A DNA stretch of 64,000 nt from assembly GCA_030038415.1 (NCBI GenBank), contig JASHOX010000075.1:19400-83399 (forward strand), in the 5' to 3' direction. The stretch's first letter is position 1. Each line of letters begins with the position of its first letter. Below are positions 19,890 through 28,583 of the stretch, piece after piece. This DNA is from Xanthobacteraceae bacterium. GTDB taxonomy: Bacteria > Pseudomonadota > Alphaproteobacteria > Rhizobiales > Xanthobacteraceae. Under the pieces are notes generated by a model that did no database searches, was not told the DNA's origin, and was given only the letters and a program-made list of their open reading frames with translations. The position numbers were made by a program, and so were the translations under genes.

Positions 19890-20713
19890 GCGCGACGGAG
19901 AAAGTGAGCCGCGGTAGCGAGGCGCTGGAGATCGCCGGGGCATGGCTGTTGGCGCTCATCTGGATTCTGCCGCTCGCCTATGCGGTCTGGGCGGCCATTC
20001 ACCCGAGCGAATATTCGGCCCATTTCGCGCCGGACGCACCGCTTACGCCGCAGAATTTTATCAAGGCCTGGAACGCGGCGCCTTTTGCGTGGTACTTCCT
20101 CAACACATTTATTTTGGTGACGATGATCCTTGCCGCGCAGCTCGTTCTGTGCACGCTTGCCGCTTACGCGTTTGCGCGATTCTCCTTCGCCGGCCGTGAC
20201 GTTGCTTTCATTCTCGTGCTGCTGCAGCTGATGATCATGCCCGATGTATTGATCGTGGAGAATTACCGCACCATGACCGCTTTGGGCCTGGTCGACACGA
20301 TTCCCGCGATCGGCCTGCCCTATATGGCGTCGGCCTTCGGCATTTTCCTGCTGCGTCAGACTTTCAAAACCGTGCCGCGCGAACTCGACGAGGCGGCGCG
20401 GGTCGAAGGCGCCGGACCGCTGCAGGTGTTGCTCAAGGTCTACGTACCGCTGGCCAAGCCGGTTTATATCGCCTACGGCCTGGTCTCGGTCAGCTATCAC
20501 TGGAATAACTTCCTGTGGCCGCTGATTATCACCAATTCGGTAAGCACACGGCCGCTGACCGTCGGTTTGCAGATTTTCGCTTCCGCCGATCAAGGCATTG
20601 ATTGGTCGGTGATCACCGCCGCCACGCTCATGACCTCGGCTCCTTTGCTGCTGGCTTTTCTCCTCTTCCAGCGGCAGTTCGTGCAAAGCTTTATGCGCGC
20701 CGGCATACGCTGA
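19886..20713 (+). CDS. ugpE: ABC transporter permease, UgpE type
   Basis: 275 residues from the ATG at 19886, overlapping the ugpA stop as ATGA. Six membrane segments; EAA loop 'ELDEAARVEGAGPLQVLLKVYVPLAKP' near residues 173-199. It is the second permease of the heterodimer and the last gene of the ugp-type operon. Confidence 0.9.
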   Translation: MSATEKVSRGSEALEIAGAWLLALIWILPLAYAVWAAIHPSEYSAHFAPDAPLTPQNFIKAWNAAPFAWYFLNTFILVTMILAAQLVLCTLAAYAFARFSFAGRDVAFILVLLQLMIMPDVLIVENYRTMTALGLVDTIPAIGLPYMASAFGIFLLRQTFKTVPRELDEAARVEGAGPLQVLLKVYVPLAKPVYIAYGLVSVSYHWNNFLWPLIITNSVSTRPLTVGLQIFASADQGIDWSVITAATLMTSAPLLLAFLLFQRQFVQSFMRAGIR

Positions 20714-20782
20714 CGCTGCGTTGGCAAATCGCGGCTGCAGGTCGCTCTCCCGACAAAAATTCTATCCGTGGCGAGGCGCGTA

Positions 20783-21718
20783 TTACTGCTGCGCCTGCTC
20801 CAGTTTTGCGAGTTGCCCCGTGGCTGCCGCCGAGCCGAGATCTGCGGCCCGCTGGTACCATTGCCGCGCCTGCGCGATGTCGGGCGTCATCCCGATGACG
20901 CCCAGCCGTCGGATGACGACGGGGTCGAAGGTGGCGCCGAGCGCCAGTGCGGCTTCGGCACTGCCGGCATCCGCCGCGCGACGCAGCAAGAGGCGTGCGG
21001 AAATGATATCGCCGCTCATCAGGATGTCCTTGCCGCGTTTGATCATCGCGGCGACCTCCGCATTGTCGATGTGCGGCGTGTTCGCATTTCCGGTCGGTGC
21101 CGGCGCGGCCGCGGATGCCGATAGCGCGGCGGCGGCCGGCTGAGACGGTATCGATGCCGGTTGGGAAGGAACGGTTGCCGGCTGCGAAGGCACGATTGCG
21201 GGCACCGCCGCTATCGAGGCGACCGCCGGATTTGGCGAGACTGCCGGCGGCGCGGGATTGTTCATCGCCACCAACCCCTGGTTTACAGTCGGCGCGGCGT
21301 CGGTCGATTGCGCTTGAACAAGGTCGACAGGCTTTGCGGGATCGGCCGTCGTTGCCGGCGTCTTCACGTCGGGCGGCACGATGTCACCGGCCTTCTTCAT
21401 GCCGGGGAGCGATATGACGCCCCAGGCAATAAGCGCCGCAAGCCCCATCACCGCCGAAAAGCGCAGCGCGATCGGACGCAAAGCGCCCGCGTCATCAGCG
21501 GGCGGCTCCGGAATAGCGTCGGGATCGAGAATGAGCTGGCGTTGCAGCTCCACCATGGCGCGATCGCCGCTGAATTCGGGCCTTGCCCGTCGTACCGGCC
21601 TTGCCGCGGACGGCGCCAGGGGCCGGCCGGGCAGCGGCGAGGCCCGGTCTCGTGCCCACCGTGGCGCATATCGCAATGCCGGGTCCAGATCTTCAACTTG
21701 ATGGATCGGAGAACTCAT
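20783..21718 (-). CDS. Sel1-like repeat membrane protein
   Basis: 311 residues from the ATG at 21718 (GGGAGG five bases upstream). A disordered cytosolic head of about 85 residues is followed by one membrane segment (AVMGLAALIAWGVISL) and a Pro/Ala-rich periplasmic stretch. That stretch contains three tandem copies of a PSQPA-type pentapeptide unit. Two Sel1-like repeats end the chain ('ARLLLRRAADAGSAEAALALG' and 'ARQWYQRAADLGSAAATGQL'). Such anchored Sel1 proteins are frequent in Bradyrhizobium relatives and are taken to be scaffold or adaptor proteins; no specific role is known here. Confidence 0.75.
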   Translation of the reverse strand: MSSPIHQVEDLDPALRYAPRWARDRASPLPGRPLAPSAARPVRRARPEFSGDRAMVELQRQLILDPDAIPEPPADDAGALRPIALRFSAVMGLAALIAWGVISLPGMKKAGDIVPPDVKTPATTADPAKPVDLVQAQSTDAAPTVNQGLVAMNNPAPPAVSPNPAVASIAAVPAIVPSQPATVPSQPASIPSQPAAAALSASAAAPAPTGNANTPHIDNAEVAAMIKRGKDILMSGDIISARLLLRRAADAGSAEAALALGATFDPVVIRRLGVIGMTPDIAQARQWYQRAADLGSAAATGQLAKLEQAQQ

Positions 21719-21776
21719 GATCGCCTCCCATGCTTTCAAGCTCCGATGTCACAAAACGAGTGTTCGTCTCCTGCAG

Positions 21777-22049
21777 TCATTTGATGCTGGCGCGCTGAGG
21801 AACGCACAGGTCGATGGATTTTTCGACGCGCCAAATCGTGGCCATAAACGGTCGTGTTGAGATTGCCGACAGGATCGAGTTGGCGTTCAGACGTTCGCCG
21901 AGCGCAACAAGATTAGTTTCAGCCGGCACTGGTCGCGGACCGGCGCACTCACTGGGAACGAATCGTTGGGAAATCGCTGCGGCCAGCAAAACCACGGCCA
22001 ATACGCAAGTCACCGGAAATGGCCGATCGGGCCGCCGCAGTCCCCCCAT
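21777..22049 (-). CDS. Small hypothetical membrane protein
   Basis: 90 residues with one N-terminal hydrophobic segment (VTCVLAVVLLAAAISQRF, residues 13-30), then a polar tail. It lies just upstream of the Sel1-repeat gene on the same strand. I do not recognise the family. Coding status rests on frame length and the plausible signal anchor. Confidence 0.35.
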   Translation of the reverse strand: MGGLRRPDRPFPVTCVLAVVLLAAAISQRFVPSECAGPRPVPAETNLVALGERLNANSILSAISTRPFMATIWRVEKSIDLCVPQRASIK

Positions 22050-22415
22050 AGCTACCCCCGAGCGGCGGATCTACGCGTTACGCCACACACACACTTGCGC
22101 TGCAGATCCGCAACGTCTGACACCCACCAAGCGCCGCGCTTGAAAAACCAGACGCGCTTTATTGCGATGCGCGTTCCTACGCGGTCAGGCTGATCGTCTG
22201 CAGGCATTTGGGCGGCGGTATGATCCTGCCTGGATGATTCCAAGGCGTACGCGCCGCATTGCGGCGCGCGCGTCCAAAAAATACGCGATGTTCCCGTTGA
22301 ATTATGGCAGGCGCCGGCGGCACAATGCTGTAATGCTGCGCCGACGGTCTGAACAACTCGCCACCGGCGGCGCTCTGATCGACAATTTCTGTCGGGTGTC
22401 CGAGCGGAAAATATA

Positions 22416-22443
22416 GAAGCCCCGGTCCTGGGACCGGGGCTTC
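22416..22443 (-). terminator. Strong hairpin, possible minus-strand terminator or attenuator
   Basis: A perfect 13-bp stem (GAAGCCCCGGTCC / GGACCGGGGCTTC) has a two-base loop. On the minus strand it is followed by TATATTTTCC, so termination would act in that direction. No gene that would need it is evident upstream on that strand; short frames containing Trp codons precede it. Confidence 0.45.
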
Positions 22444-22693
22444 CCCGTCCACGGCCGGTACACCCACTAACCCCCCGGCCAATTAACCAGTACCACCGCA
22501 TCCGTATTAGAGAGGTTAAGGCGCGCGCTCCACTCCACCTGCGGTGGTGAGGAGGCGCGATCTGGACTCAGCCGGGCCTCATATTCAAGCTCCATTTTCT
22601 GGACCCAATTTTAATGTTGCGCTTTCGGCGACTCAGTTAGTCTCGTGCGCGCCGGGCTGCTGTCCGGCCCTACTCTGACGACGATCTTGCGGC

Positions 22694-22711
22694 CATGATT
22701 CACGAGTCATG
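22694..22711. promoter_or_regulatory. Inverted repeat CATGA-N8-TCATG
   Basis: A perfect 5-bp dyad, about 60 bp upstream of the Pro-rich membrane protein gene. Possible operator; the regulator is unknown. Confidence 0.25.
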
Positions 22712-22772
22712 GCGCTTAGGCCGACAAGAGCCGTGGTAATTGGCGGATCGCGCGGGGCGTTCGCGAGGTCGA

Positions 22773-23657
22773 ATGTTTCCGAATTTGCGCCTCATGATCG
22801 TGGCGGTTCTGGCCTCGATCCTGGGCATCAGCTGTGCATTGGGCCTTTTTGCTGAATTTCGCGTCAGCCACGATTCCGTTTTGCGGGAATCCAACGCCAG
22901 CGCGCCGTTGCAGCTCGGCTCCGGCGATGCAGCTCCGGGGCGGATCGTGGATACCTCGGCGCCATTCGAATTTCGCTTCCAGGCGCCGCCTCCGCCCGTC
23001 GCTATGGAAGCCGCCGGCAGACCTGAAACACTTGATCACGTTACAGTCGTTGAGACGCCGCAGCCTGTCCCGCTGCCTCCGCCGGAACCTGAGACCGCGG
23101 CAGCATCCGCCGCGGCCGCGAGCGCCCCTGCAACGGCACCGAATGTTACCTCGGCTACCGAATCCGCTGCCATGCCGGCGCCGTCCGATCACGCGGCCGA
23201 GGCGCCGAGCCCAGCGTCGACCGGCGCGATTGCCGACCAGAACAGCGAGCAGGAAACTCCACAGAACAGCAGGCAAAACACCAAGCCTGAGGCAGAGGGC
23301 GATCTCGCGGTTCGATCGCCGGCAGCCTCGCTGTCGGTCGGGAGAACCGTGCCGAACGCCGAAATTGCGCCGGCAAGCGCACCGGCCGCAGCGCCGGAAA
23401 AGCGCAGGCGAACCACGCTGCGCCACAGGCCGGTTATTGTGCGTCGCTCTCAGCGAACACGGCCCGCCGCATTAATACAGGATTTCACCGCTTTGCAGCC
23501 GCCTTTCCAATGGACGCTGCAATCTGCATCCCAATCGCCGCAACCGCCGCGGCGGCGCATCATCAGACGCATCCGCCCGGCTCGCAAACCTGTCGTTCAG
23601 ACCGCAACACCACAAACGGCAGTCTCCAATACTTCACCGGTCGACCCGCCGGAGTGA
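22773..23657 (+). CDS. Proline/alanine-rich membrane-anchored protein
   Basis: 294 residues, ATG at 22773 with GAGG upstream. One N-terminal membrane segment (LMIVAVLASILGISCALGLF) is followed by a long low-complexity periplasmic region rich in Pro, Ala and Glu, and a basic Arg-rich tail (residues about 215-280). No known domain is visible. Similar anchored Pro-rich proteins are widespread in Hyphomicrobiales without a known role. Confidence 0.6.
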   Translation: MFPNLRLMIVAVLASILGISCALGLFAEFRVSHDSVLRESNASAPLQLGSGDAAPGRIVDTSAPFEFRFQAPPPPVAMEAAGRPETLDHVTVVETPQPVPLPPPEPETAAASAAAASAPATAPNVTSATESAAMPAPSDHAAEAPSPASTGAIADQNSEQETPQNSRQNTKPEAEGDLAVRSPAASLSVGRTVPNAEIAPASAPAAAPEKRRRTTLRHRPVIVRRSQRTRPAALIQDFTALQPPFQWTLQSASQSPQPPRRRIIRRIRPARKPVVQTATPQTAVSNTSPVDPPE

Positions 23658-23679
23658 CCCTCGAAGGCAACTCCGCCGG

Positions 23680-24726
23680 TCACTGGTTCTGCGTCTTAAA
23701 TTCCGAGCGCTCCATTTCCAGAAAAATGCGATAGGCATTGCCGCGGTTATTGGCGTCGAACGCCGGCATGTTCTTGTATTTGGACCAATCGGTCTGCGCA
23801 TAGGCAGCATTGAAATCGGCCCAATCGGCGGCCGCCGTGCCCATCGCGGCGCGCACATAAGTAATGTAATCGCGCGTAAACGCGATGGCGTCCTTGGCGT
23901 CGCTCGACGGGCGACCATGGCCGGGAATGATGAATTTCGGATCGAGCTTCTCCACTTTGTCGAGACTGCGCAGCCAATTTGCGGTATCGACGTCGTCGGC
24001 ATTCATGAACGGAATGCGGCCGTTCTGCACTACGTCGCCGGCGAACAAGACGCGGTCGGGCTCGACCATCATCATCGAGTCGCTCGCCGAATGTGCCGGG
24101 CCGGCATAGATCAACTCAAAGCGTTTTCCGCCCAGGTACAATGTCGCTTGCTGCGTAAAGGTGATATCCGGCGGCACCACGCGGGTGGCGGCATCGACCC
24201 ACGGCGCCAAGGCCTGTCGGCGCTGGTCGAGCCTCTGCACAGCGCGCTCGCCGGAAGTTTCCTCGTCTTCGCGGTATTCGGTGGCGCGCTCCTGCGCGAC
24301 GATGAGGCTCGACGTGTGGTCCTTGAAGGCCTGTAGGCCATAGATGTGATCGGCGTGATAATGGCTTACGACGTTATAGCGGACCGGCTCGTGCGTCACC
24401 TTGCGGATGGCTTGCAGCAAATTCCAGCCGAGGCTTGGCGTGCCGAGCGCATCGAACACGACGACACCGTCCGCGGTGACGATGAAGCCGGCATTAGAGG
24501 TGTTGCCCTCGTTGTCGTGGTTCGGCACGCCCGAACTGCCCAGCGTGTAATAAATCGGTTCACCGGGAACCTGTTCGACGACAAGCGGATGCGGGAGCGG
24601 CGCGTATGGCGCAGAGTCAGCCGCTAAAGCAGCGTAGCCAACCCATGCGAGAACGAGCAATGGAAAAAATCCGGCCGAAACTCGCTTGGCTCCGGCCCAA
24701 GCCACCTTTGGACCGCACCGGCGCAT
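23680..24726 (-). CDS. Metallo-beta-lactamase-fold hydrolase of the sox locus (SoxH-like)
   Basis: 348 residues from the ATG at 24726, whose first base is shared with the repressor stop (TGATG), so the two are translationally coupled. A signal peptide (FFPLLVLAWVGYAALA) indicates export. Zinc motif 'SHYHADHIYG' (HxHxDH), a later 'AGPAHSASDS' and 'PGHGRPS' complete the MBL set. Exported MBL proteins of this kind (SoxH and quinoprotein-relay types) occur in sulfur-oxidation clusters; SoxH is not essential for thiosulfate oxidation in Paracoccus. Reaction unknown; persulfide or thioester hydrolysis is a reasonable guess. Confidence 0.7.
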   Translation of the reverse strand: MRRCGPKVAWAGAKRVSAGFFPLLVLAWVGYAALAADSAPYAPLPHPLVVEQVPGEPIYYTLGSSGVPNHDNEGNTSNAGFIVTADGVVVFDALGTPSLGWNLLQAIRKVTHEPVRYNVVSHYHADHIYGLQAFKDHTSSLIVAQERATEYREDEETSGERAVQRLDQRRQALAPWVDAATRVVPPDITFTQQATLYLGGKRFELIYAGPAHSASDSMMMVEPDRVLFAGDVVQNGRIPFMNADDVDTANWLRSLDKVEKLDPKFIIPGHGRPSSDAKDAIAFTRDYITYVRAAMGTAAADWADFNAAYAQTDWSKYKNMPAFDANNRGNAYRIFLEMERSEFKTQNQ

Positions 24727-25145
24727 CAGAGGTCGCCGCAATACATATCTTTAAGCAATTTGAGCAGCCGCGCCGCACGAGGATCGCTGATGCGATAGTA
24801 TAATGTCTGTGACTCGCGACGGAACGCGACCAGGCCGTCCGCGCGCAAGAGCGCAAGATGCTGCGACAGCGCGGATTGACTCAATCCGACCGCCTCCACA
24901 ATGTCGCCGACCTTCATCTCACGCTGCGCCGCAAGCGAACACAGGATGAGCAACCGATTTTCGTTGCCGAGCAGCTTCAGCATCCGCGCCGCCGCCGCCG
25001 CTTGGGCGGCGAGCATTTCTAGCTCGGTGCTGCCGTGCCGGCGCGATCCGTTCGACACCCGGCGTCGGCCGTGTGTGATTTTCCTTGGCCGTGGCGTTGT
25101 GGCATCCATGTGGCTGCTCGCAGTGGTCAAATTCTCAGCAGGCAA
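24726..25145 (-). CDS. soxR: ArsR-family sulfur-responsive repressor (SoxR/BigR/SqrR type)
   Basis: 139 residues. The winged helix covers residues 45-130 ('LLGNENRLLILCSL', recognition helix 'LSQSALSQHLALLRADGLV', wing 'RRESQTLYYRI'). Cys69 and Cys136 ('MYCGDL') sit 67 residues apart at the positions of the two redox cysteines of BigR and SqrR, which form a polysulfide bridge and release DNA when reactive sulfur rises. It is divergent from soxC and coupled to the MBL gene. A second ATG at residue 13 is possible. Expected role: repressor of the sox operon. Confidence 0.85.
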   Translation of the reverse strand: MPAENLTTASSHMDATTPRPRKITHGRRRVSNGSRRHGSTELEMLAAQAAAAARMLKLLGNENRLLILCSLAAQREMKVGDIVEAVGLSQSALSQHLALLRADGLVAFRRESQTLYYRISDPRAARLLKLLKDMYCGDL

Positions 25146-25163
25146 GACTGGAATCCAAGTGTC

Positions 25164-25181
25164 ATTTAGAATTGACTAATT
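25164..25181. promoter_or_regulatory. Candidate SoxR operator ATTTAG-N6-CTAATT
   Basis: An AT-rich imperfect palindrome (5 of 6 positions pair) lies in the 144-bp divergent soxR/soxC gap, close to the repressor start. ArsR-type sensors of sulfur bind such AT-rich dyads. Confidence 0.4.
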
Positions 25182-25289
25182 TAGGACTCATTGATAAATA
25201 TTACTCCTCTTGCTGAGCAGCGGCAACAGAAACCGGCCGAAAAAAGCGCCGGTACGATCTCGCTGCAGAATTCCGGGAGGAAATTAAGG

Positions 25290-26564
25290 ATGTCCGGGCC
25301 AATACGGCAAGGCCACTGGCATAAGTCGCGACGATCGATCCTGCGCATCGGCGCGGCCATGGCCGGCGGCGCCGTTCTCGGACCCGCGGCCGGCGCCGCC
25401 GAGATGGAAAACTCGCCGCCCGGCGAACCGGATTGGACCAAGGCAATCGGCGCCGGCGTCGTCGACCGGCCCTATGGGCGGCCGGCGGAATTCGAAAAAG
25501 ACGTCATCCGGCGCAACGTGCCCTGGCTCACCGCGACGCCGGAATCCTCGGTCAGTTTCACGCCGCTGCAATCGCTCGACGGCATCATCACGCCGAATGG
25601 GCTGTTTTTCGAGCGCTATCACGCCGGCCGTGCCGATGTGGACCCGCATCAGCACCGGCTTTTGATCCACGGCCTGGTCGAGCGTCCGCTGGTCCTGACG
25701 ATGGACGACATCATGCGGTTTCCATCGGTGTCGCGCATTCATTTCATCGAGTGCCCGGCCAATGGCGGCATGGAATGGCGCGAGGCGCAGCTCAATTCCT
25801 TGCAGTTCACACACGGCATGCTGAGCTGCGCCGAGTGGACGGGCGTCAAGTTGTCTACGCTCCTCGATGAAGTCGGACTGAAGAAGGAAGCCAAGTGGGT
25901 CATGGTCGAAGGCGCGGATGCCGCGCGCATGAACCGTAGCCTGCCGCTCGAAAAATGCCTGGACGATTGCCTCGTCGTCTATGGCCAGAACGGCGAGGCG
26001 CTTCGCCCCGAACAGGGTTATCCGCTGCGGCTCTTGGTTCCTGGCTGGGAAGGCAATGTCAGCGTCAAGTGGCTGCGCCGCATCAAGATCGGCGACGAGC
26101 CGTGGTTTTCACGCGAGGAGACGTCGAAATACACCGAGCTGATGCCCGACGGAAAGGCGCGCGGTTTCACCTGGGTCAACGAGGCGAAATCGGTCATCAC
26201 GTCTCCCTGCCCCGAGAAGCCGGTCGCGGCGCCCGGCCTCTACGAAGTACGCGGCCTCGCTTGGAGCGGTCACGGCAAGGTCAAGGCGGTCGACGTTTCT
26301 TTCGATGGCGGCGTGAACTGGCATAGCGCCCAGCTCCAGGAGCCGATCCTGTCGAAGGCGCTCACGCGCTTTACCATTCCCTGGCGCTGGGACGGTCAGC
26401 CGGCGTTGTTGGAATCGCGCGTCGTCGATGAGACCGGCTATGTGCAACCGACCATCGCGGAATTGCGCAAAGTGCGCGGCAAAAATCCAATTTATCATAA
26501 CAATTCCATCCAGACTTGGCAGATTAAGCCGGACGGGAAAGTGTTCGATGTCCAGCTCGGCTAA
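25290..26564 (+). CDS. soxC: Sulfur dehydrogenase molybdopterin subunit SoxC
   Basis: 424 residues from the ATG at 25290 (GGGAGG and AAGG upstream). A Tat signal carries the twin arginine in 'SRRSILRIGAAMAGG'. The sulfite-oxidase fold follows; the Mo-ligand cysteine is Cys155 in 'HFIECPANGG', and the C-terminal Mo-co dimerisation domain contains 'VKAVDVSFDGGVNWHSA'. SoxC pairs with cytochrome SoxD to oxidise the cysteine-bound sulfane sulfur on SoxY in the periplasm. soxD begins inside its last codons. Confidence 0.95.
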   Translation: MSGPIRQGHWHKSRRSILRIGAAMAGGAVLGPAAGAAEMENSPPGEPDWTKAIGAGVVDRPYGRPAEFEKDVIRRNVPWLTATPESSVSFTPLQSLDGIITPNGLFFERYHAGRADVDPHQHRLLIHGLVERPLVLTMDDIMRFPSVSRIHFIECPANGGMEWREAQLNSLQFTHGMLSCAEWTGVKLSTLLDEVGLKKEAKWVMVEGADAARMNRSLPLEKCLDDCLVVYGQNGEALRPEQGYPLRLLVPGWEGNVSVKWLRRIKIGDEPWFSREETSKYTELMPDGKARGFTWVNEAKSVITSPCPEKPVAAPGLYEVRGLAWSGHGKVKAVDVSFDGGVNWHSAQLQEPILSKALTRFTIPWRWDGQPALLESRVVDETGYVQPTIAELRKVRGKNPIYHNNSIQTWQIKPDGKVFDVQLG

Positions 26565-27246
26565 TCGATTCCGCGCCTTCTGCTGGATTCCCGCTTGCGC
26601 GGGAATGAGCGGATTGATGCTGCTGCTTTCCGGCTTTGCCGCCGATGCCGCGGGTCCCGGCTATTTCGGTTACGGCAAACCGGCGACGCCGGCCGAGATT
26701 GCCGGCTGGAATATCGACGTGCACGGCCAGGACGGCGTCGGACTGCCCGACGGCAAAGGCACCATCGACCACGGGGCTGATGTCTTTGCCCAGCAATGCG
26801 CCGCCTGCCACGGCACTTTCGGCGAAGGCGAAGGCCGCTACCCAAAACTGATGGGCGGCGAAAGCACGCTCAAGGGCGACCGTCCGGAGCCGAGCGTCGG
26901 CAGCTATTGGCCATACGTGCCCACTTTGTTCGACTATATCAACCGCGCTATGCCGCTTTCCGCGCCGCACACATTGTCCGCCGACGACGTCTATGCCGTG
27001 GTGGCCTATATCCTCAACTTCAATAATATCGTGCCTGCCAACTTCGTCGCCGATCGCGATAGTCTGCCCAAGGTGAAAATGCCAAATCGGAACAATTTCA
27101 CATGGAAGGACCCGCGTCCCGACACCGCAGCCAAAGAGTGCATGAAAGATTGCGTCGATCCCAAGGCTGTGAAAATCATCTCATCCGCGGAGGGCAAGGA
27201 CCTGACGCCTAAGACGACCGGTCCGCTCGACACTATGGGGAATTAG
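26548..27246 (+). CDS. soxD: Cytochrome c subunit SoxD of sulfur dehydrogenase
   Basis: 232 residues from the ATG at 26548, overlapping soxC by 17 bases. One c-type heme site, CAACH (Cys84-His88), and the 'MPLSAPHTLSADDVYAVVAYIL' helix pattern are present. It is shorter than the diheme SoxD of Paracoccus and has a single CxxCH, so it is a monoheme form. Residues 11-20 of the leader (FCWIPACAGM) are encoded by a REP-like palindrome, an unusual origin for a signal peptide. It accepts electrons from SoxC. Confidence 0.9.
   Translation: MSSSANRFRAFCWIPACAGMSGLMLLLSGFAADAAGPGYFGYGKPATPAEIAGWNIDVHGQDGVGLPDGKGTIDHGADVFAQQCAACHGTFGEGEGRYPKLMGGESTLKGDRPEPSVGSYWPYVPTLFDYINRAMPLSAPHTLSADDVYAVVAYILNFNNIVPANFVADRDSLPKVKMPNRNNFTWKDPRPDTAAKECMKDCVDPKAVKIISSAEGKDLTPKTTGPLDTMGN
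26587..26606. repeat. REP-like palindrome inside the soxD leader
   Basis: ATTCCCGC-TTGC-GCGGGAAT is a perfect 8-bp stem with a four-base loop. It matches the common proteobacterial dispersed palindrome whose translation gives WIPACAGM. Only one copy was seen in the window. Confidence 0.7.
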
Positions 27247-27280
27247 CCCAGTGACGCTAGAAGCCACGCGGGAGGACGCG

Positions 27281-27673
27281 ATGCAGGGCGGACGCAAGTC
27301 TGCGGGATTAAAGTCCGCGCGAATGTGGGCGATCATCGCCGGCGTCGTGCTAAGCGCAGTACCGGTTGCGGGCGCAGCGATCGCTCAGCCGACAGCTGTG
27401 CAAGCATCCATGCCGGGCGAGGCGCTGGCCTTCGACCGCAGCAAGGGCAACTGCCTGACCTGCCATGAGATCAAAGGCGGCGATGCGCCAGGCAATGTTG
27501 GTCCCCCACTCGCCGATATGAAGAGCCGATATCTCGATCGCAAGGAACTCGCGGCGATCATCTTCGACGAGACCAAGCGTAACCCGCTCACCGTGATGCC
27601 GCCGTTCGGACGAAACCTTATTCTCACCAAGCAGGAAATCGAACAGGTCATCGACTTCCTTTACACGCGATAG
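27281..27673 (+). CDS. soxX: Cytochrome c SoxX
   Basis: 130 residues from the ATG at 27281 (GGGAGG five bases upstream; a GTG at 27251 is in frame). Signal peptide to about residue 35 (IAQ-PT). Heme site CLTCH (Cys58-His62) and a distal Met in 'TVMPPFG'. SoxX forms the SoxXA complex that conjugates thiosulfate to the SoxY cysteine. It lies 34 bp after soxD. Confidence 0.93.
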   Translation: MQGGRKSAGLKSARMWAIIAGVVLSAVPVAGAAIAQPTAVQASMPGEALAFDRSKGNCLTCHEIKGGDAPGNVGPPLADMKSRYLDRKELAAIIFDETKRNPLTVMPPFGRNLILTKQEIEQVIDFLYTR

Positions 27674-27688
27674 GAGCGCCGCGGCGAA

Positions 27689-28210
27689 ATGGACAACAAT
27701 AATTCGAGCAGAGAGACGAGCGAGCGATCCGGGCCGACACGGCGCGTGATCGTGCAAGGTGCGATTGCCGGGAGTCTGGCCGGCTTGGGCTTGGCTGGCG
27801 TCGCACCGTTAAGCCGGGCGCGCGCGGCCGCCGACGCATCCAAGTGGCCGAAAGATGCTTTCGCTCAGAAAACCGAAGCCGACGCAATCAAGGCGCTTTA
27901 CGCCGGCAAAATGCCGGAAGCATCGGACAAGGTCAATCTCGACGCGCCGGAAATCGCCGAGAACGGCGCTGTGGTGCCGATCTCCGTCTCCACAACCCTT
28001 CCTGACGTTACTTCGATCGCCATTCTGGTTTCTGAGAATCCGTTTCCGCTGGCCGCGAACTACCCGATTCAACCTGGCACGTCGCCGATGGTGGCCAATC
28101 GGCTGAAAATGGCCAAGACCAGCAAAGTGATCGCGCTGGTCGCCTCCGGGGATAAAGTGTTCAGCGCGAGCAAAGAAGTTAAAGTGACGGTCGGCGGCTG
28201 CGGCGGCTGA
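27689..28210 (+). CDS. soxY: Sulfur carrier SoxY
   Basis: 173 residues. A Tat-type leader (TRRVIVQGAIAGSLAGLGLA) precedes the SoxY domain. The chain ends GGCGG, the swinging-arm signature, with Cys171 as the residue that carries sulfur intermediates. It is exported as a heterodimer with SoxZ, encoded 25 bp downstream. Confidence 0.97.
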   Translation: MDNNNSSRETSERSGPTRRVIVQGAIAGSLAGLGLAGVAPLSRARAAADASKWPKDAFAQKTEADAIKALYAGKMPEASDKVNLDAPEIAENGAVVPISVSTTLPDVTSIAILVSENPFPLAANYPIQPGTSPMVANRLKMAKTSKVIALVASGDKVFSASKEVKVTVGGCGG

Positions 28211-28235
28211 GACAAAATCAATAAAGGAAAATTCG

Positions 28236-28547
28236 ATGGCATCGACAATTCGCATACGCGCGGTTTCGAGCGGCGACACCACCGAAGTGCAGGCGCTGGT
28301 GCAGCACCCCATGGATTCCGGCTTCGTTAAGGACGCGCAAGGCAATCTCATTCCACCGCATTACATCCAGGTGGTGGAGTTCGAGCACGCTGGCAAGGCG
28401 GTCTTTACCGCTTATTGGGGCCCCGCAGTTTCCAAGGATCCCTACATCAAGTTCAGCTTCAAGGGCGCGCAGAAGGGTGACGACCTGACAGTCAGCTGGG
28501 TCGACAACAAAGGCGCAACCGATTCACTGGTCGGAAAAATTCAATAA
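28236..28547 (+). CDS. soxZ: Sulfur carrier partner SoxZ
   Basis: 103 residues, the usual SoxZ size, with no signal peptide (it is co-exported with SoxY). An immunoglobulin-like fold is suggested by 'VQHPMDSGFVKDAQGN', 'IPPHYIQVVEFEHAGK' and 'DPYIKFSFKGAQKGD'. AGGA lies upstream of the start. Confidence 0.96.
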   Translation: MASTIRIRAVSSGDTTEVQALVQHPMDSGFVKDAQGNLIPPHYIQVVEFEHAGKAVFTAYWGPAVSKDPYIKFSFKGAQKGDDLTVSWVDNKGATDSLVGKIQ

Positions 28548-28583
28548 AGCGGGAATGCGCCATTGAACGGAGGGAGGACGTCC

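Larger units (their letters stand above)
22050..22772. other. 723-bp intergenic region with several hairpins
   Basis: No convincing gene. It holds the hairpin at 22416-22443, a small CCACC/GGTGG hairpin near 22537-22549, and the dyad CATGA-N8-TCATG (22694-22711) about 60 bp ahead of the Pro-rich protein gene. Confidence 0.4.

Noticed and set aside
22162..22416. Small plus-strand ORF in the 22-kb intergenic region
   Set aside because: No RBS, no recognisable domain, Arg-rich composition typical of a chance frame.
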